A DNA stretch of 64,000 nucleotides from positions 1 through 64,000 of the forward strand of contig JBBCIG010000002.1 in NCBI GenBank assembly GCA_037200685.1, read 5' to 3'. This DNA comes from JAJKIP01 sp037200685. GTDB lineage: Bacteria; Bacteroidota; Bacteroidia; Chitinophagales; Chitinophagaceae. Both the position numbers and the translations under genes were made by a program. Shown piece by piece: positions 36,816-46,100 of the stretch (its first letter is position 1; every line of letters begins with the position of its first letter). A model generated the notes under the pieces. That model saw nothing but the letters and a program-made list of their open reading frames with translations, had not been told where the DNA came from and searched no databases.

Positions 36816-38495
36816 TTAATTACTCACCATCTCCCTCGCATTCTCCATCGCCGCGGCAGTCGGTTTTTCGCCGCTCAGCATTTTTGCAATAGCCGTTATT
36901 CTTTCTTCAGTGCTCAGCCTGCGGATATTTGTTTTCACCGCATCTTTCACGATCTCTTTATATACAAAGAAATGCGCATCGGCCTTGCCTGCTATCTGCG
37001 GCTGGTGTGTAATGGAAATTAATTGCCGCTTTGCCGCCAGGCCTTTCATAATAATACCCACCTGTCTCGCGGCTTCACCGGATATTCCTGTATCTATTTC
37101 ATCAAAGATCAATGTGGGCAGGTCAATTGACTGCGCCACCAATGATTTAATACACAGCATCAACCGGCTCAATTCTCCACCACTCGCCACTTTTCGTACG
37201 GGTTGAAACTGGCCGCTTTTACCTGCCTCGCCGGTAGGCAGGTTCGCATCAAATAAAAATTCGATGGTATCGGTTCCATGTAGAGATAAGGCATGCCTTG
37301 TCTCTACAGATATTTTCAACCTCGCATTTGGCATGCCCACCTGCGCCAGCAATTTATTTACCTTATCCTCTAATGGTTTTACCTGTTTTATTCTTCCCGC
37401 CGAAATCTTAGCCGCCAACTGTGTTGCTTCTTCTAATAATTTCCCTGCTTCCTTTTCTTTCACCTGTATTTGTTCATCAATGCTCAGTACCGCCTGCAAC
37501 TTTTCTTCCAGTTGCCGTTGTATCTCCAGCAGTTCATTTGTTGTTTTTACACCATGTTTCTTCTGCAGTTTATAACCAAGCGATAAGCGTTCATTCAGCT
37601 TTTCAATCTTTGCCGGATCATAATTAATATGGTTATTGATACTTTCCACTTCATCAGCTATATCCTGCAATTCTACCTGGGCAGATTGAAGCCGTTCTAG
37701 TAGCACCGGTAAATTTGTATGATACGAAGCGTATTGGTGCAATTGATTCAATAATGTTTTTAATTGCTGCACGACAGGCGATTCACTTTCCTGCAATTCA
37801 AAATTCACTTTTGTCAATGCGCTTTTAATTCCTTCCGCATTGCTTTGCAATTTCAGTTCCGCATCTATTTCTTCCAGCTCATTTTCTTTAAAGCCGGCTT
37901 CTTCCAGTTCCGTATACTGGAACTTATTATAATCATATTCTTTATCGAAAGAAAGTTTCTGTTCTTTCAACCCTTCCCATTCTTTCTTAACCGTTTGCCA
38001 TTTTTTAAAAACAACCTGGTACTTAAGAATAATATCGGCATGTCCCGCAAGGGCATCTAATACTTCTCTTTGAAAATCATTTTCACCTAATGCCAGCGTA
38101 TCAAATTGCTGGTGAAGGTCAACCAGCAAACTGCTTAGTTCATTCAATTGCGAAAGTGTCACCGGCGTATCGTTCACAAATGCCCGTGATTTTCCATTCG
38201 TTCCTATTTCCCTGCGGATAATAATTTCTTCGCTGAGGTCAAATTCATTATTCTCCAAAAACCGTTTCACTTCTTTTTTATCCTTCACTTCAAACACACC
38301 TTCCACGATGCATTTCTTTTCTTTATTCACCAGCACAGCGCTGTCCGCTCTTTCGCCCAAGATCAAACCCAGCGCACCCACGATGATTGATTTACCGGCG
38401 CCGGTTTCTCCCGTAATAATATTCAGCTTACCGGAAAAATCAATTTCCAGCGCATCGATGATGGCATAATTCTGTATGGCTATCCGTTGAAGCAT
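36816..38495 (-). CDS. recN: DNA repair protein RecN
   Basis: 559 residues. SMC-like ATPase for double-strand break repair. N-terminal Walker A in NIITGETGAGKSIIVGALGL; long coiled-coil centre (residues ~150-360); C-terminal signature KVASGGELSRLMLCIKSL and Walker B LPTLIFDEIDTGISGEAA, then ITHQPQIAGKADAHFFVYKE. Unusual: two short inserts just before the signature carry palindromic DNA, VETRHALSLH (from 37280-37307) and LPTGEAG (from 37221-37243), both in frame. Otherwise normal length and intact. Confidence 0.95.
   Translation of the reverse strand: MLQRIAIQNYAIIDALEIDFSGKLNIITGETGAGKSIIVGALGLILGERADSAVLVNKEKKCIVEGVFEVKDKKEVKRFLENNEFDLSEEIIIRREIGTNGKSRAFVNDTPVTLSQLNELSSLLVDLHQQFDTLALGENDFQREVLDALAGHADIILKYQVVFKKWQTVKKEWEGLKEQKLSFDKEYDYNKFQYTELEEAGFKENELEEIDAELKLQSNAEGIKSALTKVNFELQESESPVVQQLKTLLNQLHQYASYHTNLPVLLERLQSAQVELQDIADEVESINNHINYDPAKIEKLNERLSLGYKLQKKHGVKTTNELLEIQRQLEEKLQAVLSIDEQIQVKEKEAGKLLEEATQLAAKISAGRIKQVKPLEDKVNKLLAQVGMPNARLKISVETRHALSLHGTDTIEFLFDANLPTGEAGKSGQFQPVRKVASGGELSRLMLCIKSLVAQSIDLPTLIFDEIDTGISGEAARQVGIIMKGLAAKRQLISITHQPQIAGKADAHFFVYKEIVKDAVKTNIRRLSTEERITAIAKMLSGEKPTAAAMENAREMVSN
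37221..37243. repeat. palindrome ACCTGCC-9-GGCAGGT inside recN
   Basis: 7-bp perfect arms around TCGCCGGTA. In the RecN frame the inserted codons are LPTGEAG. Related sequence, GCCTGCCGGCAGGC, lies upstream of the first clpP (53122-53135). Confidence 0.8.
37280..37307. repeat. 28-base palindrome inside recN
   Basis: GTAGAGATAAGGC followed by ATGCCTTGTCTCTAC: a near-perfect 28-base palindrome (one mismatched pair). Read in frame in RecN as VETRHALSLH. Confidence 0.88.
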
Positions 38496-38567
38496 AGTAG
38501 CATCTTTGAACTTTCCGCTATTGTGTCCTGCAAATTAACAGGAATCATCAATCTCATAAAATAAAAA

Positions 38568-38591
38568 ACCCTTCCACTTGTAGTGAAGGGT
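38568..38591 (-). terminator. terminator of zinc-ribbon gene
   Basis: Arms ACCCTTC(C)ACT and AGTGAAGGGT with one bulge, T run on the minus strand, between the zinc-ribbon gene and recN. Confidence 0.75.
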
Positions 38592-38637
38592 AAAAAATAA
38601 AAAAAGAAAAATATGTTTTGTTCCCTCGCGGAACAGC

Positions 38638-39393
38638 TTATTTTATTTCAATGCTATTACTCAGGTCTTCATCCACCAATATACGGCCGCAGTTTTCACA
38701 CACGATCACTTTCTTATGCTGTTTGATCTCGCTTTGTTTTTGTGGGGGAATGGAATAGAAACAACCGCCACAGGCGTCTCTTTCCACAGGTACTACTGCA
38801 AGGCCATTGCGATAGTTCTTGCGGATTTTTTCATAACTGGTCAATAAGCGTGGATCAACATGCTGCTTCGCTTCAGTTGCCTGCTTATTAAAATGCTTTT
38901 CTTCCTTTTCATTCGCAGCCACGATCTTTTCCAGCTCGCCTTTTTTATTAGTCAGTACGCCTTCTTTCGTCGCAATGTTTTTCTTTGCTTTTTCCAATAT
39001 CACCGCTTTTTCAGCGATCTCTTCTGTTGCATCCTTGATGTGTTTTTCAGCCAGCTTCACTTCCAGTTGCTGCATCTCGATCTCTTTATTGATCGCTTCA
39101 AATTCACGGTTATTCTTCACATTGTCGGTCTGCTTCTCATATTTTTTCACCAGCGCCTGCGCTTCTTTGATCGCTTCTTTGCGTTGCTCGATAAAATCAG
39201 TCACGCCGTTAATTTCTTCTTCGATGCGTGTCTGACGTGAATGCAATCCCTGTATCTCATCTTCCAGGTCGGCCACTTCCATTGGCAACTCTCCTTTCAG
39301 GATATGCACTTCATCGAGTTTGCTTTCGATGCGTTGAAGCGTAACTAATGCTGTGAGTTTTTCTTCTACAGAGAATTCTTTTACTTGTGCCAT
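38638..39393 (-). CDS. coiled-coil zinc-ribbon protein
   Basis: 251 residues. Residues ~25-185 form a long coiled coil (RRTRIEEEINGVTDFIEQRK-like, NNREFEAINKEIEMQQLEVK). The C-terminus is a C4 zinc ribbon: CGGCFYSIPP followed by IVCENCGRILVD (two Cys pairs). This layout is the DUF164/zf-RING_7 family, thought to bind nucleic acid or ribosome-associated factors; its exact role is not established here. Same strand as recN; R1 copy 9 and the Nif3 gene lie upstream. Confidence 0.85.
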   Translation of the reverse strand: MAQVKEFSVEEKLTALVTLQRIESKLDEVHILKGELPMEVADLEDEIQGLHSRQTRIEEEINGVTDFIEQRKEAIKEAQALVKKYEKQTDNVKNNREFEAINKEIEMQQLEVKLAEKHIKDATEEIAEKAVILEKAKKNIATKEGVLTNKKGELEKIVAANEKEEKHFNKQATEAKQHVDPRLLTSYEKIRKNYRNGLAVVPVERDACGGCFYSIPPQKQSEIKQHKKVIVCENCGRILVDEDLSNSIEIK

Positions 39394-39427
39394 GTGCGGG
39401 TTTAAATTTGAAATTTTTTATTAGGTA

Positions 39428-39523
39428 CCCGGCTGTGGTAATTCTGCTCATCGTTCCTGCGCCTGCCCGATTACTATCGGGGTCGAACACTCTTCATCGT
39501 TCCGTTCGCTGCCTGGCAATTGT
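39428..39523 (-). repeat. dispersed repeat R1, copy 9 (with insert)
   Basis: On the minus strand GATGAAGAGTG is followed by TTCGACCCCGATAGTAATCG and GGGCAGG, then CGCAGGAACGATGAGCAG. The insert occupies the same point (after GAGTG) as in copy 6. Confidence 0.82.
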
Positions 39524-39558
39524 AACTGTATCTGCCCTGCAACTTTTTTATCTCCTGG

Positions 39559-40653
39559 CTAAAAGTACCGTACCGGGTTGGTATTCACCTCTGTTTTAAG
39601 GACGGCAAAGGTAGGAAATTTTTGCTCCAAATGATCAGCCAACAGGTCAATCGTGAATTGCTCGCTTTCAAAATGCCCGATGTCGGCGATCAATATCTTC
39701 CCATCCGCATCAAAAAATTCATGGTATTTCATGTCAGCCGTGATATACGCATCTGCCCTGGAAGCTAATGCTTTGGAAATGAGAAAGCTGCCTGCGCCGC
39801 CGCAAAGTGCTATTTTCTTTATCAGCCTCCCCGACAAAGCCGTATGCCGGAAGACCGGCAGCTTAAAAACTGATTTTATTTTCGCTAAAAAGCTTTTTTC
39901 ATCTATCGCCTGTGGCAATTCCCCGATAATACCGCTGCCAATACTGGAATGCCGGTTCAAAAGCATGACCACATCATAGGCTACTTCTTCATATGGATGG
40001 GCGAACTTCATGGCCGTTACAATTCTATCTTCCAAAAAACCCGGGAAGACTACTTCCACTTTCAATTCCTTTTCCTGGTGCCGCTCACCCACATTTCCAA
40101 CATAAGGATCAGTACCCTCACTTGCTTTAAAGGTTCCGGTTCCTTCCGAACTGAAACTGCATTCGCTGTAATGACCGATATGACCGCCCGCCTGCAGCAA
40201 AAATGGCATTGCGTACCTGCTCTGCTACATTTACTGGAACAAACGTGTATAATTTTTTTAAGGAAGAATCTTTTGGCGCAAGAGCAGTAGTATTTTTTAA
40301 ATCAAACAACGACGCCATTCTTCCATTTACCCCGTGGATCACATTGTCCAGGTTGGTATGAATGGCATAAATAGCGATATCATTTTTAATAGCGGTAATG
40401 ATTGTTTTCTCCACGTAATTTTTACCGGTAATCTTTTTCAACCCGCTAAAAACAATAGGATGGTGCGCTACTATAAATTGCATTTCTTACTGATTGCTTC
40501 TTTCACTACAGCTTCAGTCGCATCCAGCGAACAGATAATGCCTTTGCATTCCCAATCCATATTGCCGGTGATGAGGCCCGCATTATCATAACTCTCCTGT
40601 AATGATGGATGCGCAACTGATTCAAGAAAAGAAATTATCTCTGCTATTTGCAT
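39559..40653 (-). CDS. Nif3-like dinuclear metal centre protein (frameshifted)
   Basis: About 365 residues across shifts near 40475 and 40200. YqfO/YbgI/NIF3 family. Metal-site motifs: VAHHPIVFSG (His pair), YAIHTNLDNVIHGVN (His and Asp), and in the C-terminal half ADAYITADMKYHEFFDADG and LIADIGHFESEQF. The inserted middle domain (residues ~125-235, KLYTFVPVNVAEQVRNAIFAAG, then GHIGHYSECSFSSEGTG) is the PII-like domain of the long family form. It possibly binds nucleotides and metals; the biochemical role is not settled. This is the only broken gene outside the 0.5-26.8 kb block. Confidence 0.85.
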
Positions 40654-40744
40654 GGCGGTGAATTGTAATATGCGCTGAGGGGATGGCGGGCAAGTTAAGA
40701 ATTTGAATTCACCGGGGATAATAATAGGCTAGTTTTCTTTCTTT

Positions 40745-40752
40745 TATCTTTG
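40745..40752 (+). promoter_or_regulatory. -7 element before YitT-family gene
   Basis: TATCTTTG matches TAnnTTTG, 48 bases before the ATG at 40800. No TTTG at the expected -33 spacing. Confidence 0.4.
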
Positions 40753-40799
40753 GCCGAATCGCAATTTTATTTTTCATCACGGAAATTATAAAACCGATC

Positions 40800-41717
40800 A
40801 TGACCCCAACAGTAACGACAAATAATTACAGGAAAGCAAGGCGATTTTGGCAAGCCAGGAAAACGGCAAGACATAATATTCGTGGCGGCATCTTTATTTT
40901 CTTCGGCGTTCTGTCCGCTGGTTTTGGGTTACGGGGTTTCCTGATGCCCAACCATTTTATTGATGGCGGTGTGATGGGCATTTCTCTTTTAATAAATACA
41001 AAAACAAATTTTTCCTTATCGGCCCTCATCATATTAATCAATATTCCTTTTATTCTTTTGGGCTGGCAGCAGATCAATAAATGGTTCAGTATAAAAAGTA
41101 TCATCGCCATCGCATTGCTGGCGCTTGCCGTAGCGCTGGTTCCGTATCCTGTTGTCACAAACGATAAATTATTGATAGCAGTGTTTGGAGGATTTTTTCT
41201 CGGCGCTGGCATCGGGCTTACTATTCGTGGAGGTGCGGTAATTGACGGCACAGAAATATTGGCCATTTTTCTTAGCCGCAAACGCAGCATGAGTGTTGGC
41301 GATTTTATCATGGTGTTTAACATCGTTATTTTTTCTGTTGCCGCATATCTTCTCACCCCGGAAATTGCACTTTATGCCATCCTCACTTACCTCGCCGCTT
41401 CCAAAACTGTTGATTTTATATTAGAAGGTATTGAAGAGTTTACCGGCGTCACCATTATTTCCCCAAGGAATGATGAAATTGCTGATTTTATCAAACAAAA
41501 AATGGGAAGAGGGCTAACCATTTATTCCGGCAAAAGAGGTGTTGGAAAAAGGGGCGAAACTTCTATTGCTACCGACATTCTTTTTACGGTTGTAACCCGC
41601 CTTGAAATAAGCCGCCTCACCAATGAGGTGGAAAAAATAGATCCCAATGCATTCATCGTAATGAACAGTATAAAAGATACACGGGGAGGTATGGTAAAGA
41701 AGCGACCGTTAAAATAA
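40800..41717 (+). CDS. YitT-family membrane protein
   Basis: 305 residues. Five to six membrane segments in the first 205 residues (IFIFFGVLSAGFGLRGFL, LSALIILINIPFILLGW, IIAIALLALAVALVP, LLIAVFGGFFLGAGIGLTI, FIMVFNIVIFSVAAYLL). The C-terminal cytoplasmic domain (residues ~215-305, ITEFTGVTIISPRNDEIADF-like, GLTIYSGKRGVGKRGE and DPNAFIVMNSIKDTRGG) is the DUF2179 domain. Function of the family is unknown. Inner membrane. Start at ATG 40800. The terminal KKRPLK is basic and cytoplasmic. Confidence 0.85.
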   Translation: MTPTVTTNNYRKARRFWQARKTARHNIRGGIFIFFGVLSAGFGLRGFLMPNHFIDGGVMGISLLINTKTNFSLSALIILINIPFILLGWQQINKWFSIKSIIAIALLALAVALVPYPVVTNDKLLIAVFGGFFLGAGIGLTIRGGAVIDGTEILAIFLSRKRSMSVGDFIMVFNIVIFSVAAYLLTPEIALYAILTYLAASKTVDFILEGIEEFTGVTIISPRNDEIADFIKQKMGRGLTIYSGKRGVGKRGETSIATDILFTVVTRLEISRLTNEVEKIDPNAFIVMNSIKDTRGGMVKKRPLK

Positions 41718-41819
41718 AAATCCGCTACGGGTATTTTTTGTGTCAAAAAGAACCCTATCTTTAATAGGATTTGATCCACCCTTTGGCGGCTAATGATCAT
41801 TTAACCAACTAATAAGATC

Positions 41820-42434
41820 ATGCTAAAAAGAACCAAAGGGCGTCTTTTGCTCACCTTACTGGTGACCACCGGCTTAGCCGGGACGCTTAAACATACTTCA
41901 CTCACTTCGCAGGAACGAAAGCTTGCTGTGAATCTTATGAAAGATTCGAGGACAGAGGTCTTGAATTCCACCAAAGGGCTTTCTGAAAAACAACTCCGCT
42001 TCAAGCCATCAAAAGAAAGTAAATCAATTGGAATATATATAGAACAGGTTGCTGTTACAGAAAATGACCTCTGGCAATTGCTTGAAACAACGATGAAGGC
42101 GCCGGCCAATTCTGAAAAACGTCTCGAAGTTAAATTCAACGATGAAGAACTTATAAAAATGATAGAAGATGGATGTGATGTCACGCCATCCGCTGAAGCG
42201 CCGCAAAAAACAAAATGGAAAAATGCGAATGAAGCCCTCTCCGATTTCAAAAATAAAAGGGCCGCACATATTAAATACCTGAGATCATCCACTGAAGACC
42301 TGCGTAACCATGTCGTTCAAATGTCTTTTGGATGGATAGATTGCTACCAGCTTTCCCTGATGATAGCAGCCCGTAACAAATGCTATGTGCAGGAGATCAA
42401 TGAAATAAAACAAGAGCCTGCTTTTCCGAAATAG
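41820..42434 (+). CDS. degenerate DinB-family protein
   Basis: 204 residues. Helical protein of the DinB/YfiT four-helix family: KDSRTEVLNSTKGLSEKQLRFKP is the typical opening, then IGIYIEQVAVTENDLWQLLE and, near the end, YQLSLMIAARNKCYVQEINEI. In ordinary members the metal is bound by three His (E-H-x-A and A-H-x-x-R-H); here Gln, Ala and Cys occupy those places, so a metal site is unlikely. The N-terminus (RLLLTLLVTTGLAG) may be a signal or anchor. Function unknown. A weak terminator follows. Confidence 0.7.
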   Translation: MLKRTKGRLLLTLLVTTGLAGTLKHTSLTSQERKLAVNLMKDSRTEVLNSTKGLSEKQLRFKPSKESKSIGIYIEQVAVTENDLWQLLETTMKAPANSEKRLEVKFNDEELIKMIEDGCDVTPSAEAPQKTKWKNANEALSDFKNKRAAHIKYLRSSTEDLRNHVVQMSFGWIDCYQLSLMIAARNKCYVQEINEIKQEPAFPK

Positions 42435-42471
42435 ATTACCAGAAAGAACCCAACGGATGAAAAGCCACCGT

Positions 42472-42497
42472 CCCCGGTCTTACGATCGGGGTTTTCC
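42472..42497 (+). terminator. terminator after DinB-like gene
   Basis: 8-bp stem CCCCGGTC/GATCGGGG (one G-U pair), loop TTAC, T-rich tail. Confidence 0.65.
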
Positions 42498-42595
42498 TTT
42501 TTATACGGATATTCTTTTCAAAATTTTCACTTTAACGAGAACTATTGTTGCAAAGGAGCAGTCTAATCTGTAATTTGTACTGTTTAATTTGTATT

Positions 42596-43009
42596 ATGAA
42601 AAAACTAACTGTAACCCTGTTGATATTATGCAGCTTTCTCGCAAGCTGTAAAAAAGCTGTAGAGGAAGTCCAGGAAGACCTTGTAATAAAAGCCATGACC
42701 AGCGGTCAATGGGTCGTCACCAGTTTTACTTATAATGGAAATAATATAACTGCGGATTTCAGCGCTTATAAATTTCAATACTATAGCAATAAAACCGTTG
42801 ATGCTATAAAAAATAGTTCGGTCGAAAAAACCGGCACATGGGATGGCAACGCATCGGCCATGACAACCCAGGCGAATTTTACAGGGGCGACGACACCCTT
42901 AAACCTTATAAACGGCAGTTGGCATATTGATAACAATGGCTGGACTTTTGTTGCCGCCACTCAAACTATTGGATCAGAAACAAAAACAATGCGGCTGGAT
43001 AAACTATAA
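42596..43009 (+). CDS. lipoprotein, hypothetical
   Basis: 137 residues from ATG 42596. Signal peptide with lipobox: MKKLTVTLLILCSFLASCKK. The mature part is beta-rich: MTSGQWVVTSFTYNGNNITA, FQYYSNKTVDAIKNSSVEKT and NNGWTFVAATQTIGSETKTM. Similar small lipoproteins with a lipocalin-like beta barrel (WxVT opening) occur in Bacteroidota, but I do not assign a family. Probably exported to the outer membrane, compatible with the Lol system elsewhere in the window. Monocistronic. Confidence 0.75.
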   Translation: MKKLTVTLLILCSFLASCKKAVEEVQEDLVIKAMTSGQWVVTSFTYNGNNITADFSAYKFQYYSNKTVDAIKNSSVEKTGTWDGNASAMTTQANFTGATTPLNLINGSWHIDNNGWTFVAATQTIGSETKTMRLDKL

Positions 43010-43145
43010 TTTTGCATGCCCGGATTTTGCCGGTCATATTCTCAATTCACTCCTACGAATGCCGCAGTTTGGTACAATCTTTTGATATAAGATTCGTTAG
43101 CCATAGTTATATTCCTTCCGGACAATAACTTTCACCGGCAAATCA

Positions 43146-46100
43146 TTGGACGAGCATAAACTAAAAAGACTGGGAAGCAGATTTTATAATATTTGTCTGA
43201 GGCGGCGCATCCTGACCGTACTTGTATTATTGTCAAATGCATTTGCTTTCGGCCAAACCCCGTCTGCCAATTTTACCGCGTCACCATTGGCAGGCTGCTC
43301 TCCTCTCATTGTTAATTTCCAGGACCTTTCAACGGGCAGCCCCACTGCATGGAGTTGGGATTTTGGAAATGGAAACACGTCCATACTTCAAAATCCTTCT
43401 ACCACTTACTTTGTGCCGGGCAATTATACCGTTCGATTGACAGTCACGAATGCGAACGGCAGCAACACCCTCACACGTTCTCAATACATTACTGTATATG
43501 ATCTGCCGGTGATTAATTTCAGTGCCAGCAATCAATCGGGGTGTTTTCCTTTACCTGTACAGTTCACTGATCTTTCAACAGGCGGGGCCGGTAATACCAA
43601 TGTAAGCTGGCAATGGGATTTTGGAAATGGTGTTACGTCCACGTTGCAAAACCCATTCATTACTTATACAATTGCCGGCAATTATTCCATTACATTGCGG
43701 GTGACAAATGACAAAGGTTGTACGAAAGTTATCAGCCGGCCAAATTTTATAGTTGTTACTCCAGGCGTTACAACAGGTTTTAATTTCAATCAGCCGTCAG
43801 TGTGTGCGTCCCCTGCTGATATAAATTTCACCAATACTTCCACCGGCCCGCCTACGTTATCTTATTTATGGGATTTTGGCGATGGCAATACATCTACAGT
43901 ACAAAACCCGCTTCATACTTATCTGACAAATGGCACTTATACGGTTACATTAGTAACTAGAAGCTCAGGTGGATGCCAGGATACCACCCGCCATCCTGTT
44001 TCTATTGGTGGCTTTGTTACATCTTTTACTAATCCCGCTACTATTTGTGCTGAACAACCAGCAAGTTTTACCAATACATCTGTTCCTGTACCAACAAGTG
44101 CTCTCTGGGTTTTTGGTGATGGAAATACTTCAACACAAATCAATCCTTCTTATGCATATACTACTCCCGGAACTTATACGATAAGACTATATAATACTTA
44201 TACTAATTGTATAGACTCCACCACCGGTACCATTACAGTTCATCCATTACCGGCAGCTAATTTTACTGCACCCGTAACCGCAAGATGTGAACCACCTTTC
44301 ACTGTTAACTTCCAGGATATTTCTTCCGGCGCAGTAAGCTGGCAATGGAATTTTGGCGATGGTAACATCTCTACTTTACAACATCCATCACATACCTATA
44401 CCAATTATGGAAGTTATAATGTATCGCTTATTGTAACGAATACAAATGGATGTACTGATACGATTATTCAGCCAAATTTCATTCGTGTGCAACGTGCAGT
44501 TATCGCTATTCCTTCTTTGCCCATAAGAGGATGCATACCATTTACTATTTCACCAGTGGCCAATATTACGGCTATAGATGCTATCACTTCTTATTCCTGG
44601 GATTTTGGCGATGGCGGCACGTCCAATATTTCTAATCCAACACATACGTATAATACGCAAGGCACTTATACAATTAAACTACTTATCACAACATCTACCG
44701 GCTGCAGCGATAGTTTGATAATAGTAAATGCAGTCAGGGCCGGCACAAATCCGATTCCCGATTTTTCCGCTTCTCCTATTCCAGTATGCGCTTATCAACC
44801 CGTACAATTCACTGATCTCTCTACTTCAGCGGCTACTCCTCCTATCGACGAATGGTTATGGAACTTTGGTGATGGCAGCACTTCCACATTGCAAAATCCG
44901 CAACACATTTATACCGACACCGGTTATTTTACAATAACATTGACAGCAACAAATAATGGTTGTCCTGCTACAATAACAAAAACAAATTACATACAGGTGT
45001 TACCTCCTATAGCCAGGTTTACTTTTGCTATAGCAGATTGCGGCAACCGGGCATTATTTCAATTCACTGATCAATCAATCGGGCCTATAACAACCTATGA
45101 TTGGGATTTCGGCGATGGAAGTCCGCATTCTTTTGCACAAAATCCGCTGCATAGTTTCCCGGCTTTGGGTACTTACAGTGTAATACTTACCGTAACCAAT
45201 GGAAGCTGTTCGCATTCTATCACAAACCAGATTAATATAGTGGACCAGGCGCCTAACTTTACCGCCAGCTCAATCCCCATTTGCAGGGGTAATATTCTTA
45301 CTCTTACGCCATCAAATTTTGATCCTGCACTTACAACTTCGTTGTTGTGGGATTTTGGAAACGGGATTCAAACAACAACGGCCGCGACTGCTGTCAATTA
45401 TTTATATCCCGCCAGCGGTACGTATACCATCAGGCTTATCGCAACTGACGTAAACGGATGTCGTGATACCATTACAAGAACGAATTATATAAGAGTGAAT
45501 GGCCCTCTTGCTAATTTCAGCGCTACGAATACTGCCGGGTGTACAGGCCTTGTTACTTTATTCAATGATCTTTCTGCTACTGATGGCGTTAATAATATAG
45601 TAAGATGGCAATGGAATTTTGGTGATGGCAACACACAAACATTTACATCACCTCCTTTTCAACATACTTATAATACCGCCGGCACTTTTTCCGTAAAGCT
45701 GGTTGTAACAGACGCTTCTGGTTGTTCGGACAGCTTAAGCATTCAAGATATTGTTACTGCTACTGATCCTGTTCCGGATTTTGTTTCTCCGGATACACTT
45801 AGTTGCCCCAATGCAATTGTAACATTTATCAATACATCTGTTGCTACGGGCTTTACCAGCTCCTGGGATTTTGGTGATGGAAATACATCTACTATTACAT
45901 CGCCTGTTCATAATTATGCTAACACGGGAAATTATACAGTGAAACTTTTTATTACTGATGCTTATGGTTGTATTGATTCTGTTATCAAAACAAACTATAT
46001 AAGAATAAGTGAGCCCAACGCCGGCTTTACCGTTAATGATTCGATCAGTTCTTGCTTGCCGTTCGAAGTACAGTTTACCGATACGTCCTCCTATTACACT

